From: Nymphaea colorata
Lineage: Eukaryota > Streptophyta > Magnoliopsida > Nymphaeales > Nymphaeaceae
Length of the DNA: 64,000 nucleotides
Direction of reading: 5' to 3'
Assembly: GCF_008831285.2 (NCBI RefSeq)
Contig: NC_045141.1
Location: forward strand, 16,726,106-16,790,105
Shown here: one piece after another, positions 36,291-50,250 of the stretch
Layout: each line of letters starts with the position of its first letter
Numbering within the stretch: the first letter of the stretch is position 1
The notes under the pieces: model-generated
What the model was told of the DNA's origin: nothing
Database searches by the model: none
What the model saw: only the letters and a program-made list of their open reading frames with translations
Made by a program: the position numbers and the translations under genes

Positions 36291-38003
36291 AGGTCCGATT
36301 TCTTCCTAAATTTTGCCGACTGATTTGTTTATTCAGAACTCAAACCAGTTTTAGCTTTTCCTTTTCGAATTTTTTAATCGCAGAAGATCCTCGTTTACAT
36401 GATTGATAATCTACAAGGTCGAGTTTTTTTCTCTTTTTCCAAGATTCGTTGAGATCATATTATAACTTGCAAAGCAAATACTAAGCTCTGTTCATCCCTT
36501 TTTGCCGGCATATTTTGGAGGATATTTACAAAAAATTCAGTGTATTTGTTGCTTCGAGCCACATAAGCGAATGATGAAAAGAAGAACGATCATGGATGGG
36601 AATCACAGAAAATAGATTCGAAGCTCGAACTGCCTAGTTAATATTCATATAAAGTACTTGGATAACAGAAAATATTAAACCAATTAAAAGGAAGTGTGAA
36701 AATAATGGCAGTAATACATGTTTCATGAATCTGCTCTGCTCTAAAAAAACGAGATAGACATATAAAATGCTAGAACAAATGTTTCACTAATATGCTCCAA
36801 TTTGTAAAGTAAATTAGTAACACATTAACTGTTACTGTCACTAAACGACCCCTAAAAATAGCCGTCAACGGTTTAACCTCTAAGACAAAATAAGAAGAAG
36901 GCTTCTGCTCTCATTCAATTCAAGGTGAGATGAAACACTTCTATCAATATTCGTTAAAGTAGAACACCACATCATCACTAAAGCAAAACACCATGTGTTT
37001 GCATTGTGAAACGCATAAATCCGTCGCCGAGACAAATTTTTCACTGCACAGAAAAATGTGCATCCTACAAACAAAACAAAACGTGTCATTTACTCATTCA
37101 ATTTTTAAAAGGTCAAGTTCACTATTTCCTGCGACGTACTTTCTTGGAACTGAGCTTCTCCACTATACCGAAGCTTCTTTCTTTCCTCCATTGTTTTATT
37201 GTTTTTCAGTGCCCTCAAATCGATCGACTGTATCTAGAATTGAATAGTCGACTACTTTTTCTTATCTGCAACAACACTGTGCATAGGACCCGCGGTTGTT
37301 GCGTTGTATATATAATTATATGTATATATCATTAAATTGATTCACCATGCTAATAATGTGCATGATTCAACATATGATTATTTTTCAAAATCATCCTTTC
37401 TTTTCCCTTCTGCGCAAAGGGAAGACGAAACAGATGCAGAGCGACGTGTCTCTGTGGAGTTGGCAGAGGGATCTTCTCTTAACCTCGAGTTCCCGACCTT
37501 TCCAAAACACTTATATATTGTAATGATCCATTTAGTTGGCACTGACATTCAATTAGTTTGAATTCTTGATGTACGCAATTTTCTCATAAATGTGAAAGGA
37601 AGCAGCCAATTCTACTTGTATGAATCAAAAAAAATTTGGAGAAAAAATAAGAATAGAGATGAATATACGAAAAAGCAACCATGGCAAATCCATTTTAAAG
37701 GTTCTGATATGCTTGACACAAGGTACATTTATGAGTTTTGAAAATTTGAAGCAGTGAATTTGAACTTGGAAGGTCATAAGGATAGGACGTAAAGGACACA
37801 CTTCTCCCTTTCTTTCTCAGTTAAATTTGCGGCAGTTCCGGATTCATCCTTCTAGAATACATACAGTACCAGATTCGCCATGACCAAGGAAAATAAGACA
37901 AAGACAGAGAGGAAACTGGAAATAAGAAGTTGGATTTTGAAATTATATAGTCGTATACTGACTGCCAACTTCAACAAAAACTCAAAAGAGATGTTGGTGT
38001 ACA

Positions 38004-38052
<49 letters not shown>

Positions 38053-39143
38053 AATTTAAAGCCTACCTCTAATTATTTCTTATCTTCAATTCAAAAAGTA
38101 ATAGATAAAGAAACAAAAACTATATAATAAACAACAGCATCGGCCCTAATAATGATGATAGTGATGATAACGATCCCTTTAGTTGTGGTCAGCTTTTCCA
38201 CACTCGATCAGTATCTGTGGGGGACGACGTCCTGACCATCTCCTTCCTAAACACTCGCACGTGCCGATCTCGAAGGGCCCCTGCAAAGATTCCGGCACCA
38301 GCGATCGACGGACGGCCCTCTCGGCTTACTTCCACGTATTAATCACCGTTTTCCAAGCAAAATTGTGCTTTGAAATAAACTTGTTGTTAGTAGCAATCAT
38401 CATCTCATTTTTTAATATTCATTCATGCGGCTTCTTTTCCTCCATGCATGACGCGGCTTCGTTAACTAAAGACGAAAACGATGCCATTCGAGAATGTTTT
38501 TTTAAGATGAAAAAAAAAGAAACGAGTTTGATTAGAAAAAAAATGATGCTACTCATTTTAACCGAGGACTTAGACAAAGTTAAATGAAAAATGTATTGTT
38601 GCCTATAAAAAAATAGTAGAGAGAATCAATCCCTTATCCAAACTTACTTCTTGTGGTTGTGATCTCAATTATTAGATTATAAAAGGAGGAGAAACTAGAA
38701 AGACATTGGTATAGGAGGATGTAAGCAGCAAATCTTTAACGTAGGGAATCAATCTTTTTTCTCTCTCTCTCTCCCCCCCTCTTTCTCTCTCTCTGTCTTG
38801 TCTCAAGCTGGTTTGCCTGGAAGGCCATTTCTGGAATTCCATGAACATGTCAAAACCAGAAAACCACTGATTGGCATCCAAAGTGGTTTTGTCTACGCTC
38901 TCCTCCTATTTATTATTGCCCCTTTGTCATCTTCCTCCCCACTCCGGACACATCTCTCTCTCTCTGAACTCCATACCATCCTACCAGTCTGTTATTCTTT
39001 CTCTTCTTCATCTCTCTCTCTCATATCTCACACAGAGACAAACAGAGTCCATCCTACCAATCTGTTATTCTTTCTTTTTTCTTCTCATCTCTCTCTCTCT
39101 CTCTCTCATATCTCACACAGAGACAAACAGGGAAGTAGAGCAA
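36291..39143. other. Intergenic DNA and presumed Dof gene promoter/leader
   Basis: AT-rich up to about 38600, with a (TC)n run at 38007-38047. From 38757 on, repeated CT-rich tracts and two related blocks (around TCTCACACAGAGACAAACAG at 39023 and 39107) lead into the Dof start codon. CT-rich leaders are common just upstream of plant start codons. No separate gene is seen. Confidence 0.5.
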
Positions 39144-40142
39144 ATGATTCAAGAATTGCTAATCGGTGGAGGGGTAGGAGTCGGACTAGGAGGAGGGGGA
39201 GGAGTGGCGAGGCCAATGATAGAGAAGTGCATGGTGATGGGAGAAGAGCGAAAGGCGCCGGACGCAGCTGCCACCGCCGGCGACATCCAGCAGGTGGGGC
39301 TGAAGTGCCCGCGCTGCGACTCGTCCAACACCAAGTTCTGCTACTACAACAACTATAACCTCACCCAGCCCCGGCACTTCTGCAAGTCCTGCCGCCGCTA
39401 CTGGACAAAGGGAGGCGCCCTACGCAACGTTCCCATCGGCGGGGGTTGCCGGAAGAACAAGGCCTCGGGTGGCCGCTCCTCCAAGTCCAAGGCGGAAAGC
39501 GCCACCAATTCCAAGACCTCCAGCACTACTGCCACCACCGCCGCCACCAGCACTGCCGCCAGTAACAGTTGCGTCATGACTGATCGCGAGCAGCCCGCGT
39601 CTTCCTCCGCGCTCACCGCAACCACAGAGTCGCCAGCCGTAATGCAACAGACAGCCACAAGCATCTCCTCCTTTCTGCTGCAGAACTCCCACGTCTTCGA
39701 TCCGCAGAGCTATCTGGGGCTTCTGAAGCCGGCCGGCAACCACAATTCATCCATACTGCCTCAGAGATCAGTCTCAGATGTACATAATCTAGGGGCCATG
39801 GGTGTGCTCAATGGAGGCGTAGGGATATGGAGGAGCGGAAGCAACCTTAACCACCACCACCACCACAATCAGAATCAGCAGTCGTATTTCCACCACAACC
39901 AACTGGGTTTGATGGGAGACCAAACTGGCATTGGTAGTTGTGGCGGAATTCAAGAATTGTATCAAAAAATTCGGGCCGTGAGCGGCAGCTACGTCAACGA
40001 GGAGCATCAGAACGTTCAGCCGGTAATGAACGCCAACTCAATCGTCGAACCAACGGCCTTGGCCGTCGGAGATTTGGGTTACTGGGGTTCAGCACTACCA
40101 TGGCCGGATCTTCACTCCACTGCCGGTGCTTCCTTTCCTTGA
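39144..40142 (+). CDS. Dof zinc-finger transcription factor
   Basis: A single-exon gene of 332 residues. It binds AAAG cores in promoters and acts in the nucleus. The Dof domain spans about residues 53-103 ([20 protein letters not shown], then [20 protein letters not shown] and [10 protein letters not shown]). Zinc cysteines are at 55, 58, 80 and 83 with the family spacing CX2CX21CX2C. A short MIQELL start and a Gly/Val run precede it. A Ser/Thr/Ala-rich linker follows, then a Leu/Gln part ([20 protein letters not shown]), a run of five His residues, and a C-terminal tail [12 protein letters not shown]. The start at 39144 was chosen because MIQEL-type starts are seen in related Dof proteins. 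The same frame stays open 91 codons upstream, but through CT-repeat leader. Nothing looks damaged. The Dof subgroup is not assigned. Confidence 0.96.
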   Translation: MIQELLIGGGVGVGLGGGGGVARPMIEKCMVMGEERKAPDAAATAGDIQQVGLKCPRCDSSNTKFCYYNNYNLTQPRHFCKSCRRYWTKGGALRNVPIGGGCRKNKASGGRSSKSKAESATNSKTSSTTATTAATSTAASNSCVMTDREQPASSSALTATTESPAVMQQTATSISSFLLQNSHVFDPQSYLGLLKPAGNHNSSILPQRSVSDVHNLGAMGVLNGGVGIWRSGSNLNHHHHHNQNQQSYFHHNQLGLMGDQTGIGSCGGIQELYQKIRAVSGSYVNEEHQNVQPVMNANSIVEPTALAVGDLGYWGSALPWPDLHSTAGASFP

Positions 40143-43100
40143 TCCTTCTTTTGTTAGAAAAGAATCACCCTCTCTACTCCTTTAATGCGTCTTGTGCCTT
40201 AGAGAATGTAGGACATGGTAGTGATATAATGTTATGGCGTGCCTCCTCCCTCCTTCTCTCTGTCTCTCATTTTCTGTTTTTGTCTCTGTCCAGATATCCA
40301 CTATTTTGATTGGTCGGTGTGAGAATGTAACTTGAACAAGTTATAATAGAGAAAGAATTTAAACAGAGTTCTTATAATTGAGATGGTTTTTTGGAGATCG
40401 AGAAAATCTAGTTACTGCTCAGTTTGAAGGTGATTCTTGTGCGAGAATCGATGCATATTGGGGCGAGGGGCATGGGACAGGCCAATGTCTTCATTGAGCA
40501 GCTCCTTGTCTCTGATCCTTGAAACTTGCAGTCTCTTTATTCTCATTGAGCACTGCTGCTGCTTCTGCTGCACTGAAACACCAAGGATTCTCTGCAATGT
40601 CTCCCCAGCTCTCCTTTCTACAATGTATATCTGAAACCAACTTCGATGCAGATAGCGAATGCGTCTCTCTCTCTCTAAAACACATACACCAAAGTGAATT
40701 CACATTAATTTGTTGTCATTTTATGGACGGGGCCATGTGGATATGAGCCATCGGATGCACGCAGCGCCTGAACATATCGTTATACATGCAGGCTTTTTAA
40801 GAGCTTAAAAAGAATTATTAGCTGCCCATGATACTTTAAAGTATCATGATTGAATAGAAAAGCTCAATGTCCTAAGTCAAGGACATTTTACCCAGTGTTT
40901 GTTTCCTGCAATGCTGACTATTGTTTCTTCAAATGAAAGTTGCATCAGTGACTTTCCGATATTCAATTAATTGGTTCAATTTTTTGCAGATACATATTTT
41001 ATTTAGAAGTTAGTTTTATAGGTTTTATGCTGCCATCTAATAACCTCATTTATATGTGTAAATAAATCATAACCAAATGCAAAACTCCGCAGTACTGAGA
41101 TCTGAGACTCGAGGTTGGAATTGCTGCGTAAATTTGATGCTTATCAAACTGTAGATTTAAGAACTGCAGATTTCAGATCCGTGAGAATTTCAAATGCGGA
41201 AATGCAAAATCCGATTGTGTGTGGATGTGTGTGTGTGTGTGTGTGGAGGGGAAGATGGTGGGAGAAGGGTCTAACTTGAAGTGCAGATTTTAGATCCAGG
41301 CGATGAAGGTAGAGAGAAGATAAAAGAACGAGAGAATGCATCAAACACAGGCTTTTCTAACCCGAGAGTCTAAGACCTCAGATCTCAGAGCCGAGGTTTT
41401 AAAATCTACCTTGAATCTAAAACCAGACCAAAGAAATCTTTAACTTCATACATAATTTTTTTTTTTGTTTCTTGGACGAAGAACCTTCGGAGAACTAGCT
41501 AGATCACGCGATGCAAGAAATAATCCTCGAGTAGTCATCGAAATAAAGTCACAGGAGAATGGTTTCATTGGTTTTGGACAATTATGAAGATTGGTGGCTT
41601 TCACAATTGCAAAAGGGCAAAGCGAAAATGCCTGAAGTTTTAAGTGCAGAAACATAAAATCATATTTGTATCTTAATACTAGCTCAACACGTGGATTTGT
41701 GATGTGACTTGTCTTAGCCACGTAGCGAGCATAGCAATAAATGAGAGAACAGAAGGGAGTCCAATCAGGCTCTATATTTTGGCATTGCTATGCTGCTGTT
41801 CTTTTGTCCCCTTTAGCAATTTGACTGAGACCAAAAGATTCTTGGGCGAATTATAACCCATTAATGTTTCACTACAAATAGCTCTTCCCTAACCAACCTA
41901 CTCGTGGATAATATATATATATATATATATATATTTCTTTTGATAGCGACACAACACATATATTTTGATTTGAATATTCAAACGCAGTCTGCAAGATAAA
42001 CTTTTGACAATTGCAAATTATTCTTACGAGTGAATAGCAGCTCCATCAAGATTGGACTTGACGTTTTCAAGCAAAAGGCGGTTTAATTAGCTCGACAGAA
42101 GTTGGATGTAGCATTGCGTTTAAATTAAAGGAGGTCAATAATTTGATGCTTAGAACCAAGCTTCTTTTGGCAGGACATGGTAGCGAGGTCTTCTGCTGCC
42201 ATCAGCTTCAGCTTGCTGTTTTTTTTAGGAAACAAATTGTAACGATTAGATTAATTTTTGGACTTGGGCTCCTAGTTCAACGAATTCCAACTTACTTTGT
42301 TCGAAAAATTTAGGAACCAAGACAACCAACATCCTTTTTAAGGCAAACTAAAGTTTTGGAGTGTTACAATCCACTCTTTTTAAGGCATACGTATTCATGC
42401 GTGTGAGATCCTAAGTCTGACAGACTCCCGAGCTCGAGTTTTTAGTCTGGCAGATCCCAACCTACCCTTTAGCAATTTCAATTTTAGTTCAAAAAATGTT
42501 ACTAATCTGAACAACTTACCATTTAACAACCTCTTTTATAAACTTTTGATGATATCTCAAAATTTTCAATATTAAACCAAACTTTTGGATCATCATACAT
42601 ATCCTTGGAAGACAAATTTCATGAATATTTTAATTTAACCTCGAGCAACAATTGCCACGCTAAACTCAAAAAACGTTTAAATAATGTTTTCTTATCAAAT
42701 TACTTTTAAGTAGATTGCACAAAAGTTGCTTTATAGGCAATTTTAAGTCATTAACTTCATTGATAGTACTTCATAAATAATGTCACGTGAGTAAACTCAC
42801 CTTTCATTTCAATATTAAAGTGCCTCAGAGGGGGGTTGTGTGTGTGAATCAATTTCATGCAGAACCTAACTCTAGAAACTCTCACAATAGAAGTTGTTTT
42901 GACTGCATGCATTCATCATGAACCCGAACTTGATTCGACCAGTAGTCAATGTGTTCAACATGCTCCAAAACGTATAATATTTAAACATTTTTTTCCTTTG
43001 CTTTACAAGACAACAAAATATTACACTTTTCGGCAATTGATTCGAACCAAGACCTAAACGTTCGTTAGATATAATCAATTCAAAAGCTGTTACTAACGTA

Positions 43101-44600
43101 GACTATGTGGATCATGTTTCCTAAAACGAATGGCAGAACGACTACATCCTACTAAATTGCATGTACACAAATTTGTAGCAAAAATATCTTATTAATCCTT
43201 CTTTTTGCAATAAGTCTAATTAGAAATGTGGTTTATACTAATTTGTTTAATTCGCAGGCAGTGCGGTTTATACAATGAGAAATAAACTTTTGATGACCCA
43301 TCAAATCAGCCATGCTTCTTAAAATGAATGAACATGATTTGAAACTTGATTTCTATTAAATAAATCAACAATACATATTTGTTTGGCGGTTCAAATGAAA
43401 GGTTGAAAACGCCCCCTTCCCCTTGCTCCCAAGGTTTAGGGCTGCACCTTTCAGGATCAGGGGAATCTTATAGTTACACTCGTCAACTAAAGAGTAGCGT
43501 TTGCAACTGTTTGCAGTTCAAAGAAATATAGGATTCATAGGAATCAAACTGATGACGAGACTTTCACCAACCCACCAGATCAACATCCCTCGAGTACAAT
43601 ACATATTTGTTCTATGAAATCATTTATATGGAAGAATGTGACCACATGTATTATCAAAAGGACATATATAGCTCATGAAATATGATCGTTAAAAAGTAAG
43701 AGCTTTATTTGCGTCGGCCTTTGAATGTTCAATTCAATCAGACATCTATATATGAAAGCTGCTAACTCAAAAAAGGAGAATTTAGCATGCAAAGCTCCTT
43801 TTGAAGGCTTCGTATACACGCGCATATATACACACACACTCACAGATAAGCGACTGTTGTTATCAAGAAAAAATTAAGCCTCATGTTCAAACCTATCTTC
43901 CAGCCACGCAAGTCAAGCATTGCAGATTTTTCTGCTATTACATGAAGTCCCATCGTAGACCAGGTCTAATGAGTTGGCTTAAACTTCACATCGCTTGCCA
44001 CATAATTTTTTGTGTTTTAATAGTTTAACTAGTTTATTACCATGGAAATGTTTGCACTTTTCAACTCAAATATATAATTATTAGGAGAAGCATAAAAATT
44101 TGTCAGAAAAATGCAAGGTTCTTGCATCTCAATTTTCATATCCATTCACCAAGAACACGTACTCTGAGTGAGGTATCTCGATCACATAAGCTCAGACACT
44201 TGAAAGCTTGTATATTAATAAATCTTAGCTAAAAGTGAGGCTTATTTGGTATCTCTCTTTTTGTTGCTTCCTTGTTCTTCTTAACATGAGGAAGACCACC
44301 AACGTTCTTGGATGTTACGCTGGAAAACCGATTAAAGCACATTCAATTAACTATATGTGGTGATCATCAGTCGAAAATTCGTGGATACTTTGTGTATTAT
44401 TGCTAGAAAATCTCCTAATGGCTTGGGCATGATGGCGAAGGATTCACACCTTAAGTACTTAACTCGAGAGGTTCTTCCAGTGGGTGGGAAGCCTGAGCAA
44501 ATACTACGCCTCGGCAACCTACTACGAGCTTTTTGCTTTATATAAAAATTTCAAGAATTTCAGGTGCTCGGCAATCTGAAATATGGCTAAGATTATTTTA
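40143..44600. other. Intergenic stretch between the Dof and SKS genes
   Basis: The first 300 bp are probably the Dof 3' untranslated region. Short frames on both strands at 40412-40703 have some coding texture but no recognisable motif. (TG)n at 41217-41243 and (AT)n at 41909-41934 are simple repeats. Direct repeats AGATCTGAGACTCGAGGTT (about 41099) and AGATCTCAGAGCCGAGGTT (about 41380) flank about 280 bp of unknown origin. An LTR-like fragment may lie near 42380-42640. No gene is recognised. Confidence 0.45.
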
Positions 44601-45059
44601 CTTTGTGCGTCTGTCGGGAACATGTATATATATGATGGTCCACAGTGCTGCTGTTCCATACCACGCCGCAGTGGTCTAGCTAATTTGTACCGACAAGCGT
44701 ACCCCCATAATTATTCTGCCACCTTGGTGAATGATGCAAACAAAGTTACAAAAGGGGGAAAAAGTGGCAGCATCATTGATATTCCCTTGAAGCCAGTCAA
44801 ATACACAAACAAAACCAACTGTTACCGTCAATTTCTTCTGAAAAATGGGGGAGTTCAATGACAACATCATACCATCCTCTTCTTACTGCATTAACCGAGC
44901 ACGCTTGCCAGCTACAACAAACAATTTGTCCGTTTCCCTCTAAAGGGCAAGGACAAAAAATCCAAATCTTCGTTGAAAGAGAAGAATCTATGGCGAATTT
45001 TTACCCGCGGTCACCCTCTCGTGACCGAAGGACGAGAAGAAGACCCTCGTTCGGTTCTT

Positions 45060-48000
45060 CTAAACGTGGTACCCCTTGGCTCTACCACAAAGGAGTGCGT
45101 TGGTTGGTATGTCATACTCGTTTGCGAGGCTCTTATCGGCTGTCCAAACTCGGAGATAGAGTTGCTGACCAAGGTATTGCCTCCCCCACATTGCAGACCT
45201 CAGGTTCCACATCCCCTCGTTATCAAACGACACATAAATTGCCGTCCAGGCATTTGGGTACACCTGTAGGAAGCAATGCACGTTAGCGAGACTGGAGCTA
45301 GAATTTCACATTCATTCGTTCTGTTTTGAGTCAGTAAGTCACGGTACCTGAACCGTGTATCTGGCGGGAGCATCTACCAAGTTGTAGGTTTTTCTGCTAG
45401 CTTGAGACCATTGTCCCAAACCATACCTGCATTTTGAAAGAAAGTTCAGAACATAAAGGGAAACCACACCAAAAACTAGATGGACGGTCATCAAATGACG
45501 TAGGTTGATGGAAAGTGGATTCCTGATATGTAGGTTCAAAGAACCAAAAGAAAGGCATACCCCACAACCCAGAAATCGTAGCCGTCAAGGTGCCATGATT
45601 GAAGGGTACTTTCAGTGTTCTGGAAAACGATTTCCATGAAAGCATGGTAAGTAACGGCCATCACGGAAGTGCCCATGTATGCAGCATTTCCGGAAGGCCA
45701 GTCCTGAATGCTGTTGAGGCTGAACACTCCAGCTATGTTGAAGTGGTCGGCAAGCTTCAAGGGCGTGTCAGGGTTGATATAGGAGACGCCATTGACTGCA
45801 TAACGTTGCTTCCCATTAATTCTAGGTGCAGAGTTCGCGAGAACCACTGTCCTGGAAGGCACAATTTGGCCGTAATGGAAGGATCCTTGAGGGTTAGGTC
45901 TTGCTGCACTTGCTGTCAAGTTCCATCTGTCAAGGAAATAGTGGTGCCATTAGTTAAAGCTCGCATTAAGAACTGCAGATAAAAAGTAGTATAACTACCA
46001 AACTGAGAATAAAGTTTATTTTCCAGGCACCAGACGATCAAGCACCTTTTTAGAAGTCGCAAGGAAAAGATTTAGAGAACAGATCAAGATATATACGTCA
46101 TTAGCTTAGAAATTACAATATATCAGGAACCAAGCTGATCACAGTATTGGACGAAAATGGCAACCAAACACGCCGTGTGACCGGTAATTGGTTTGCAATT
46201 GTTTCAACAATAATTTGTTGAGACACGATTAATGTATCACCCTGTTACTTGCGACAGCGGAAAATTTTAAACTACAATAATGGTAGAATTTGTAATCATC
46301 CATCTCCTCCGCAACAACTAGACGTAGAGCCAGAGCTTTCCACAACTTGCTAGCAGGCTAACTAGTTCACAATAGAAAAACTTGAGAATAGTACCTGAAT
46401 GTTCTGGCCTGGTTGAGAGACCAATCCACTTGGTAAGTAGGGCCACCAGGGATAGGTCCCGACACAGGGGTATGGGAGTTGGTATAATGCAGAACCGCAG
46501 TAGCAGTGAGAACGCGCGGAGTGAAACGGGTAGATGCAACGATGTAATAGTCCTTGGCAGGCTGGTCAGCCGTGACCAAAACAGCCATTGATTGTCCAAC
46601 ATGCACATCCAGAGAATCATAAACAGTTTCAAGTGGATGTGTGCCTTCAATTTCTACCAGCTTCAGCTTATGACCCTGAATCCTGAAGTTCAATGACGAC
46701 TCCAAGCCCACATTAGAGATCCTAAATATATAGGTTTTGCCTGTTCAAACAAAGGGATTGTCAAAACATTCTGCATCTGATACACTCAGCTGCCTTTCGA
46801 GCAGCTTATAGAAAAAGAGGGAAAAAACGGTGTTTCAATTTGAATGTACGTCATATTCACATAATGGTCAGTATGAAAGTTGCAAATGGTTATACAGCCG
46901 CCAAATTTGGGCTCCATAAATCAATTAGGACATCATATGTGCTAATGAACATGTATGATAAAAAATAATAAGAGAGCTAATTACCTTGATCCACATTGAA
47001 GGTGGAAGACTGTTGCTGACCATTGATAAGAACTCCATCAGGGGAAGGCAATGGAATGCCCACATCCAGGAAATGTTGCAAAGTCTACAGGCATTATTAC
47101 ATGCAAAAGTTCAAATCAAAGGACTGAATATATTACTTTAGCACACAGTTAGAGCTATTCCGCAAAGCATCAAACATATAGTCACAGTTAGTTACATTCA
47201 AAGCATGACAAATATGTTAAAAAAAGTTCCAAAAATTTTTCATGTTTTGGAAGGAAAATTTTATGGGGACAGCTAGTTACCTTATGGTTGGCCTTGTGCC
47301 AGTCACCAATAAGCACTGTATGGTCCCCAGCAGGAGGAGAATAAGGAACAGGTATGAAAGGCCTTTTAACAACGACAAGACCACCAAACCCTCCAGCAGC
47401 TTTGTGCATGCCAATTGAAGGGAAGTAAGAATAAGTTCCAATCTGATCTTTAGGCTGGAATCTGTATGTGTAGTTTCCTCCTGGTGGGATAGGGCAATTG
47501 GTTCCAAGAACTCCATCTTGCCATGAGTTCTTCCGCTGTTTGATGCCATTCCTAGAAATTTTCATGAGCATTGCATTTCATTGTCACCTCATATGAAGCA
47601 AATATACTGAGAAAACAAATACAGATGGGCACTAAACCATACAAAAACCTTGAATATGACGACATAGGATACAACTATAGGAAATAGTTGACTGTGATGA
47701 CATGACAAGAGATGCAACCAGGACTATTTCATACCATCCAAGAGCAGGTTTCATGTTCTTAGCTGGATGCATAAGAAAGAGATAACTTTCTAGCAGTGCC
47801 TATAGACAAATACTGCTAAGTGCTAACATTGGGAATTGTAAAGAGCCTCCAGAAGATGTGAATGCACTTGTCTGGCTCTTAACATCCAAGAGAAAAAAGT
47901 TTGACGAGCCAACAGTTTGCCCCAGTTTCCACTCGGCAAGTCTACATAGTCACAGGAAACCATAACCTACTTAAAAGGGTTTCGAGATTTGGCTCAATTA

Positions 48001-48662
48001 AGCAAAGGTCTGGTTCAACCTGAAAGAAATAGCGGTAGCCAGGTAATTAATTTCAACTGCTAGGTGATGATGATGCCCTCAATATATTAAAGGACCACTT
48101 TTTTCCATAATCGACGAGACCTACATGATCCCAGTTGATTCAGCGAGTCCAGGACTATTAACAGGATGAAATCTATGCAAGTACCAAGAGCAAAATGATT
48201 ATGTTTGCTAGGTTTCTCGTTCAAAGAAAAACAGAAAAAAAAAAGGAAAGTTGAAAAGAAAGAAAAAAAGGTGGGGTGACAACTTGCAGAAACTCTTACC
48301 AGGTAAGGAGGAAAGGCTGGTCCAGCTTGTTAATGACGTTCAGGATGATGTTGTCATTGGTCATGCAAACTAGACGAGGACCAGGGAACTGCTCGTTGAT
48401 GAGTATACCCTTCACATCCAGTGGCCTCATAAATTTAGTAAATATCAAAATATTCACAAACATCTAAAAATGCAAAAGAATGTAAATCACAGCATTTCGG
48501 AAACTTTCATGTCCCAACCTGCTGGGCTACGCCAAGAGGATAGATTGTCCCATAGGTGACAGTCCACGTCAAGAATCTGTAAGGGTCATCTGCTCTAACA
48601 AGGCAGAAAAGAAGACAAGAAAGAAGCCCAGAGACAATATGGAGGAAACTGTTCTCTCTCAT
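45060..48662 (-). CDS. SKU5-similar (SKS) multicopper-oxidase-like protein, secreted
   Basis: There are eight exons: 48519-48662, 48300-48409, 47281-47551, 46985-47084, 46395-46740, 45561-45926, 45348-45426 and 45060-45263. All have GT-AG borders and matching phases, and sum to 539 residues, the usual SKS length. Residues 1-24 form a signal peptide (FLHIVSGLLSCLLFCLVRA), then DDPYRFLTWTVTYGTIYPLG. Three cupredoxin domains follow, marked by INEQFPGPR, KNSWQDG, CPIPPG, MHKAAGGFGG, VLIGDW, RIQGHKLKLVE, DYYIVASTRF, SAARPNPQGSFHYG, QSWHLDGYDFWVVGYG and YLGQQLYLRVW. The copper ligands of ascorbate oxidase are replaced: TWNGIKQR for HWHG, SWHLDGYDF for HPWHLHGHDF, and FDNEGMWNLRS for the C-terminal HCHIxxH. 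It is thus probably not an active oxidase. SKS proteins act at the cell wall or plasma membrane in directional growth or pollen tubes. No GPI-anchor tail is evident. The 3' untranslated region probably covers about 44640-45059. Confidence 0.96.
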
Positions 48663-50250
48663 GTTGTTAGACCTAACAAATTCGATCAATTAAGTTCCTG
48701 CACGTCGATAGTGACCAGAAGACGTCATTTAGTCCAATGAAGGCTGTAGATAACCGCATTTAAAATAATACTGCAGCCGAAAATTCAAATACATGTAGAA
48801 AAAGAAAAGAACAGACGGGAAAAACGAGAACTAAGGGATCAATCAAACGGAATGCTTTCGCACACAGGGTGTCAACAAAGGAGCATTACCCAGCACAGCA
48901 AATCATTCAACTTGGATACCAATAAAGATCAGAAAGGCCGTTTTAAAATAAAAAAAAAAAGACGTGTCCTGGAACTACAAAATGTAACACCTTAGTCTGC
49001 AATTTGACCAAAGAAAATAAAGATCCGTTGCTGTGCTACTGGAACACAGAAGGGAAATTCGCAAAAAGAAAACATGCCTTAACATCTACATTTTCCAGCG
49101 AGCAAAGGATGAGTACAGGCAGCTACCCATCGCAGGCGGAAAACGAAAAGCAGTTTAAACTATGAAACTTCTTCAAACCAACCCAAGTGCAACAAGAGAG
49201 ACTACGTCCTTGGAACACCAGGGGAAGATATGAAGCAATGAATGTTCTTACAGTACAGAACAGACAATATCCCAACAGAATGAGTGTCGCCCACGCATTC
49301 CATGTCAGCATTTTGGAATGTAAGTCGGAAAAACAAAGCTAAGAAGGAAGAACGAGAAGCTCTTATGCTATCTGCGATCGATCTTCTCTTCTAGAAGTTC
49401 ATCCCAGTGCGAAGCCAGAACGAGGCTCCGAAAATGACGATTCTTTGAGATGGATATCGCCGAAAGCCCCTAAAAGCGTCACATTTAGTACAACAAAAAA
49501 TCTCAAGGAAAGGATATTAGGAATCCACGAGGAGACTCCGAAGTCCGAACAACAAAAATGTTCGTCAAGAACAGAGATCTCAAAGTAAGGTTCGGCCGTT
49601 TCTCCAAGCAATGGACGCTCGAAGAGACTCCGAAACCTCAAAAAGTAGAACTTTTTGCCGGAAAGAAGAGGAAACCGTCCAAAAACGGTGACTTCTCTTC
49701 AAACTCCCGAAGGAAAGAGCGGATTCGCCCAGAGAGTTGCATCACATCGAGTTAAACAGCACGTAGAATGTCTCAAAAGACAAGAAAGAAACAATCAACA
49801 TGACAAGTTCCTACCGAGAAACGACCGCCGGATCCGTCCACCTCCACGGCGCTGAATGCACCTGGACAGACGCTCTAAAAGAGGAGCAGCAAGGAGGTAG
49901 AAGCTGAAGGGCCAGTCAATCCTCACTGCTCAGTGGGCGCCAGGCTAGCATCCTAACCAGGACGCGGTTCACGCGCTTCGTAATAATAAAATCCCCTCAT
50001 CTACTTAGCATTTCATCTCCCGGATTGCGTCCGTGTCCAGATTTGCCGCCATCAACGGTGGGTGAGTTGATTGGAGGAAATCCGCATTCATGACTTCGTT
50101 AAAAAAGCAGCAGCTCTGTCCGGGACCACGGTCTCGCCATTCTCGTTGCATCGTCTGCGGCGCAGCTCAAGGACAAGGAAAAGCGTATCGGACCTTATAA
50201 AAGTAAAAGCAGACCGGATAAGCAAACTAGCCGATTCGAGTCGCCCGAGT
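48663..50250 (-). promoter_or_regulatory. SKS leader and promoter region
   Basis: Upstream of the SKS start lies about 1.2 kb with a donor-like site (TTTCTCG/GTAGGA, about 49816), which suggests a 5' leader exon near 49817-49900 and a leader intron ending shortly before 48662. A TATAAGG word on the minus strand near 50200 could be a promoter. The frame at 49123-49311, starting MLTWNAWATLILLGY, looks like a signal peptide but has no supporting context. All of this is inferred. Confidence 0.35.

Noticed and set aside
38871-39143. 91-codon in-frame extension upstream of the Dof start
   Set aside because: It is translated CT-repeat leader (runs of S, L and H-T-E-T-N repeats). MIQEL is the natural start and no Dof protein has such an N-terminus.
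40412-40703. Overlapping short frames on both strands after the Dof gene
   Set aside because: Some coding texture (GDIAENPWCFSAAEAAAVL), but no family, start context or splice support; left as intergenic.
49900-49980. tRNA-like string near CAGGCTAGCATCCTAACCAGG
   Set aside because: It cannot be folded into a cloverleaf with T-loop and acceptor stem; no tRNA gene was seen elsewhere in the window.
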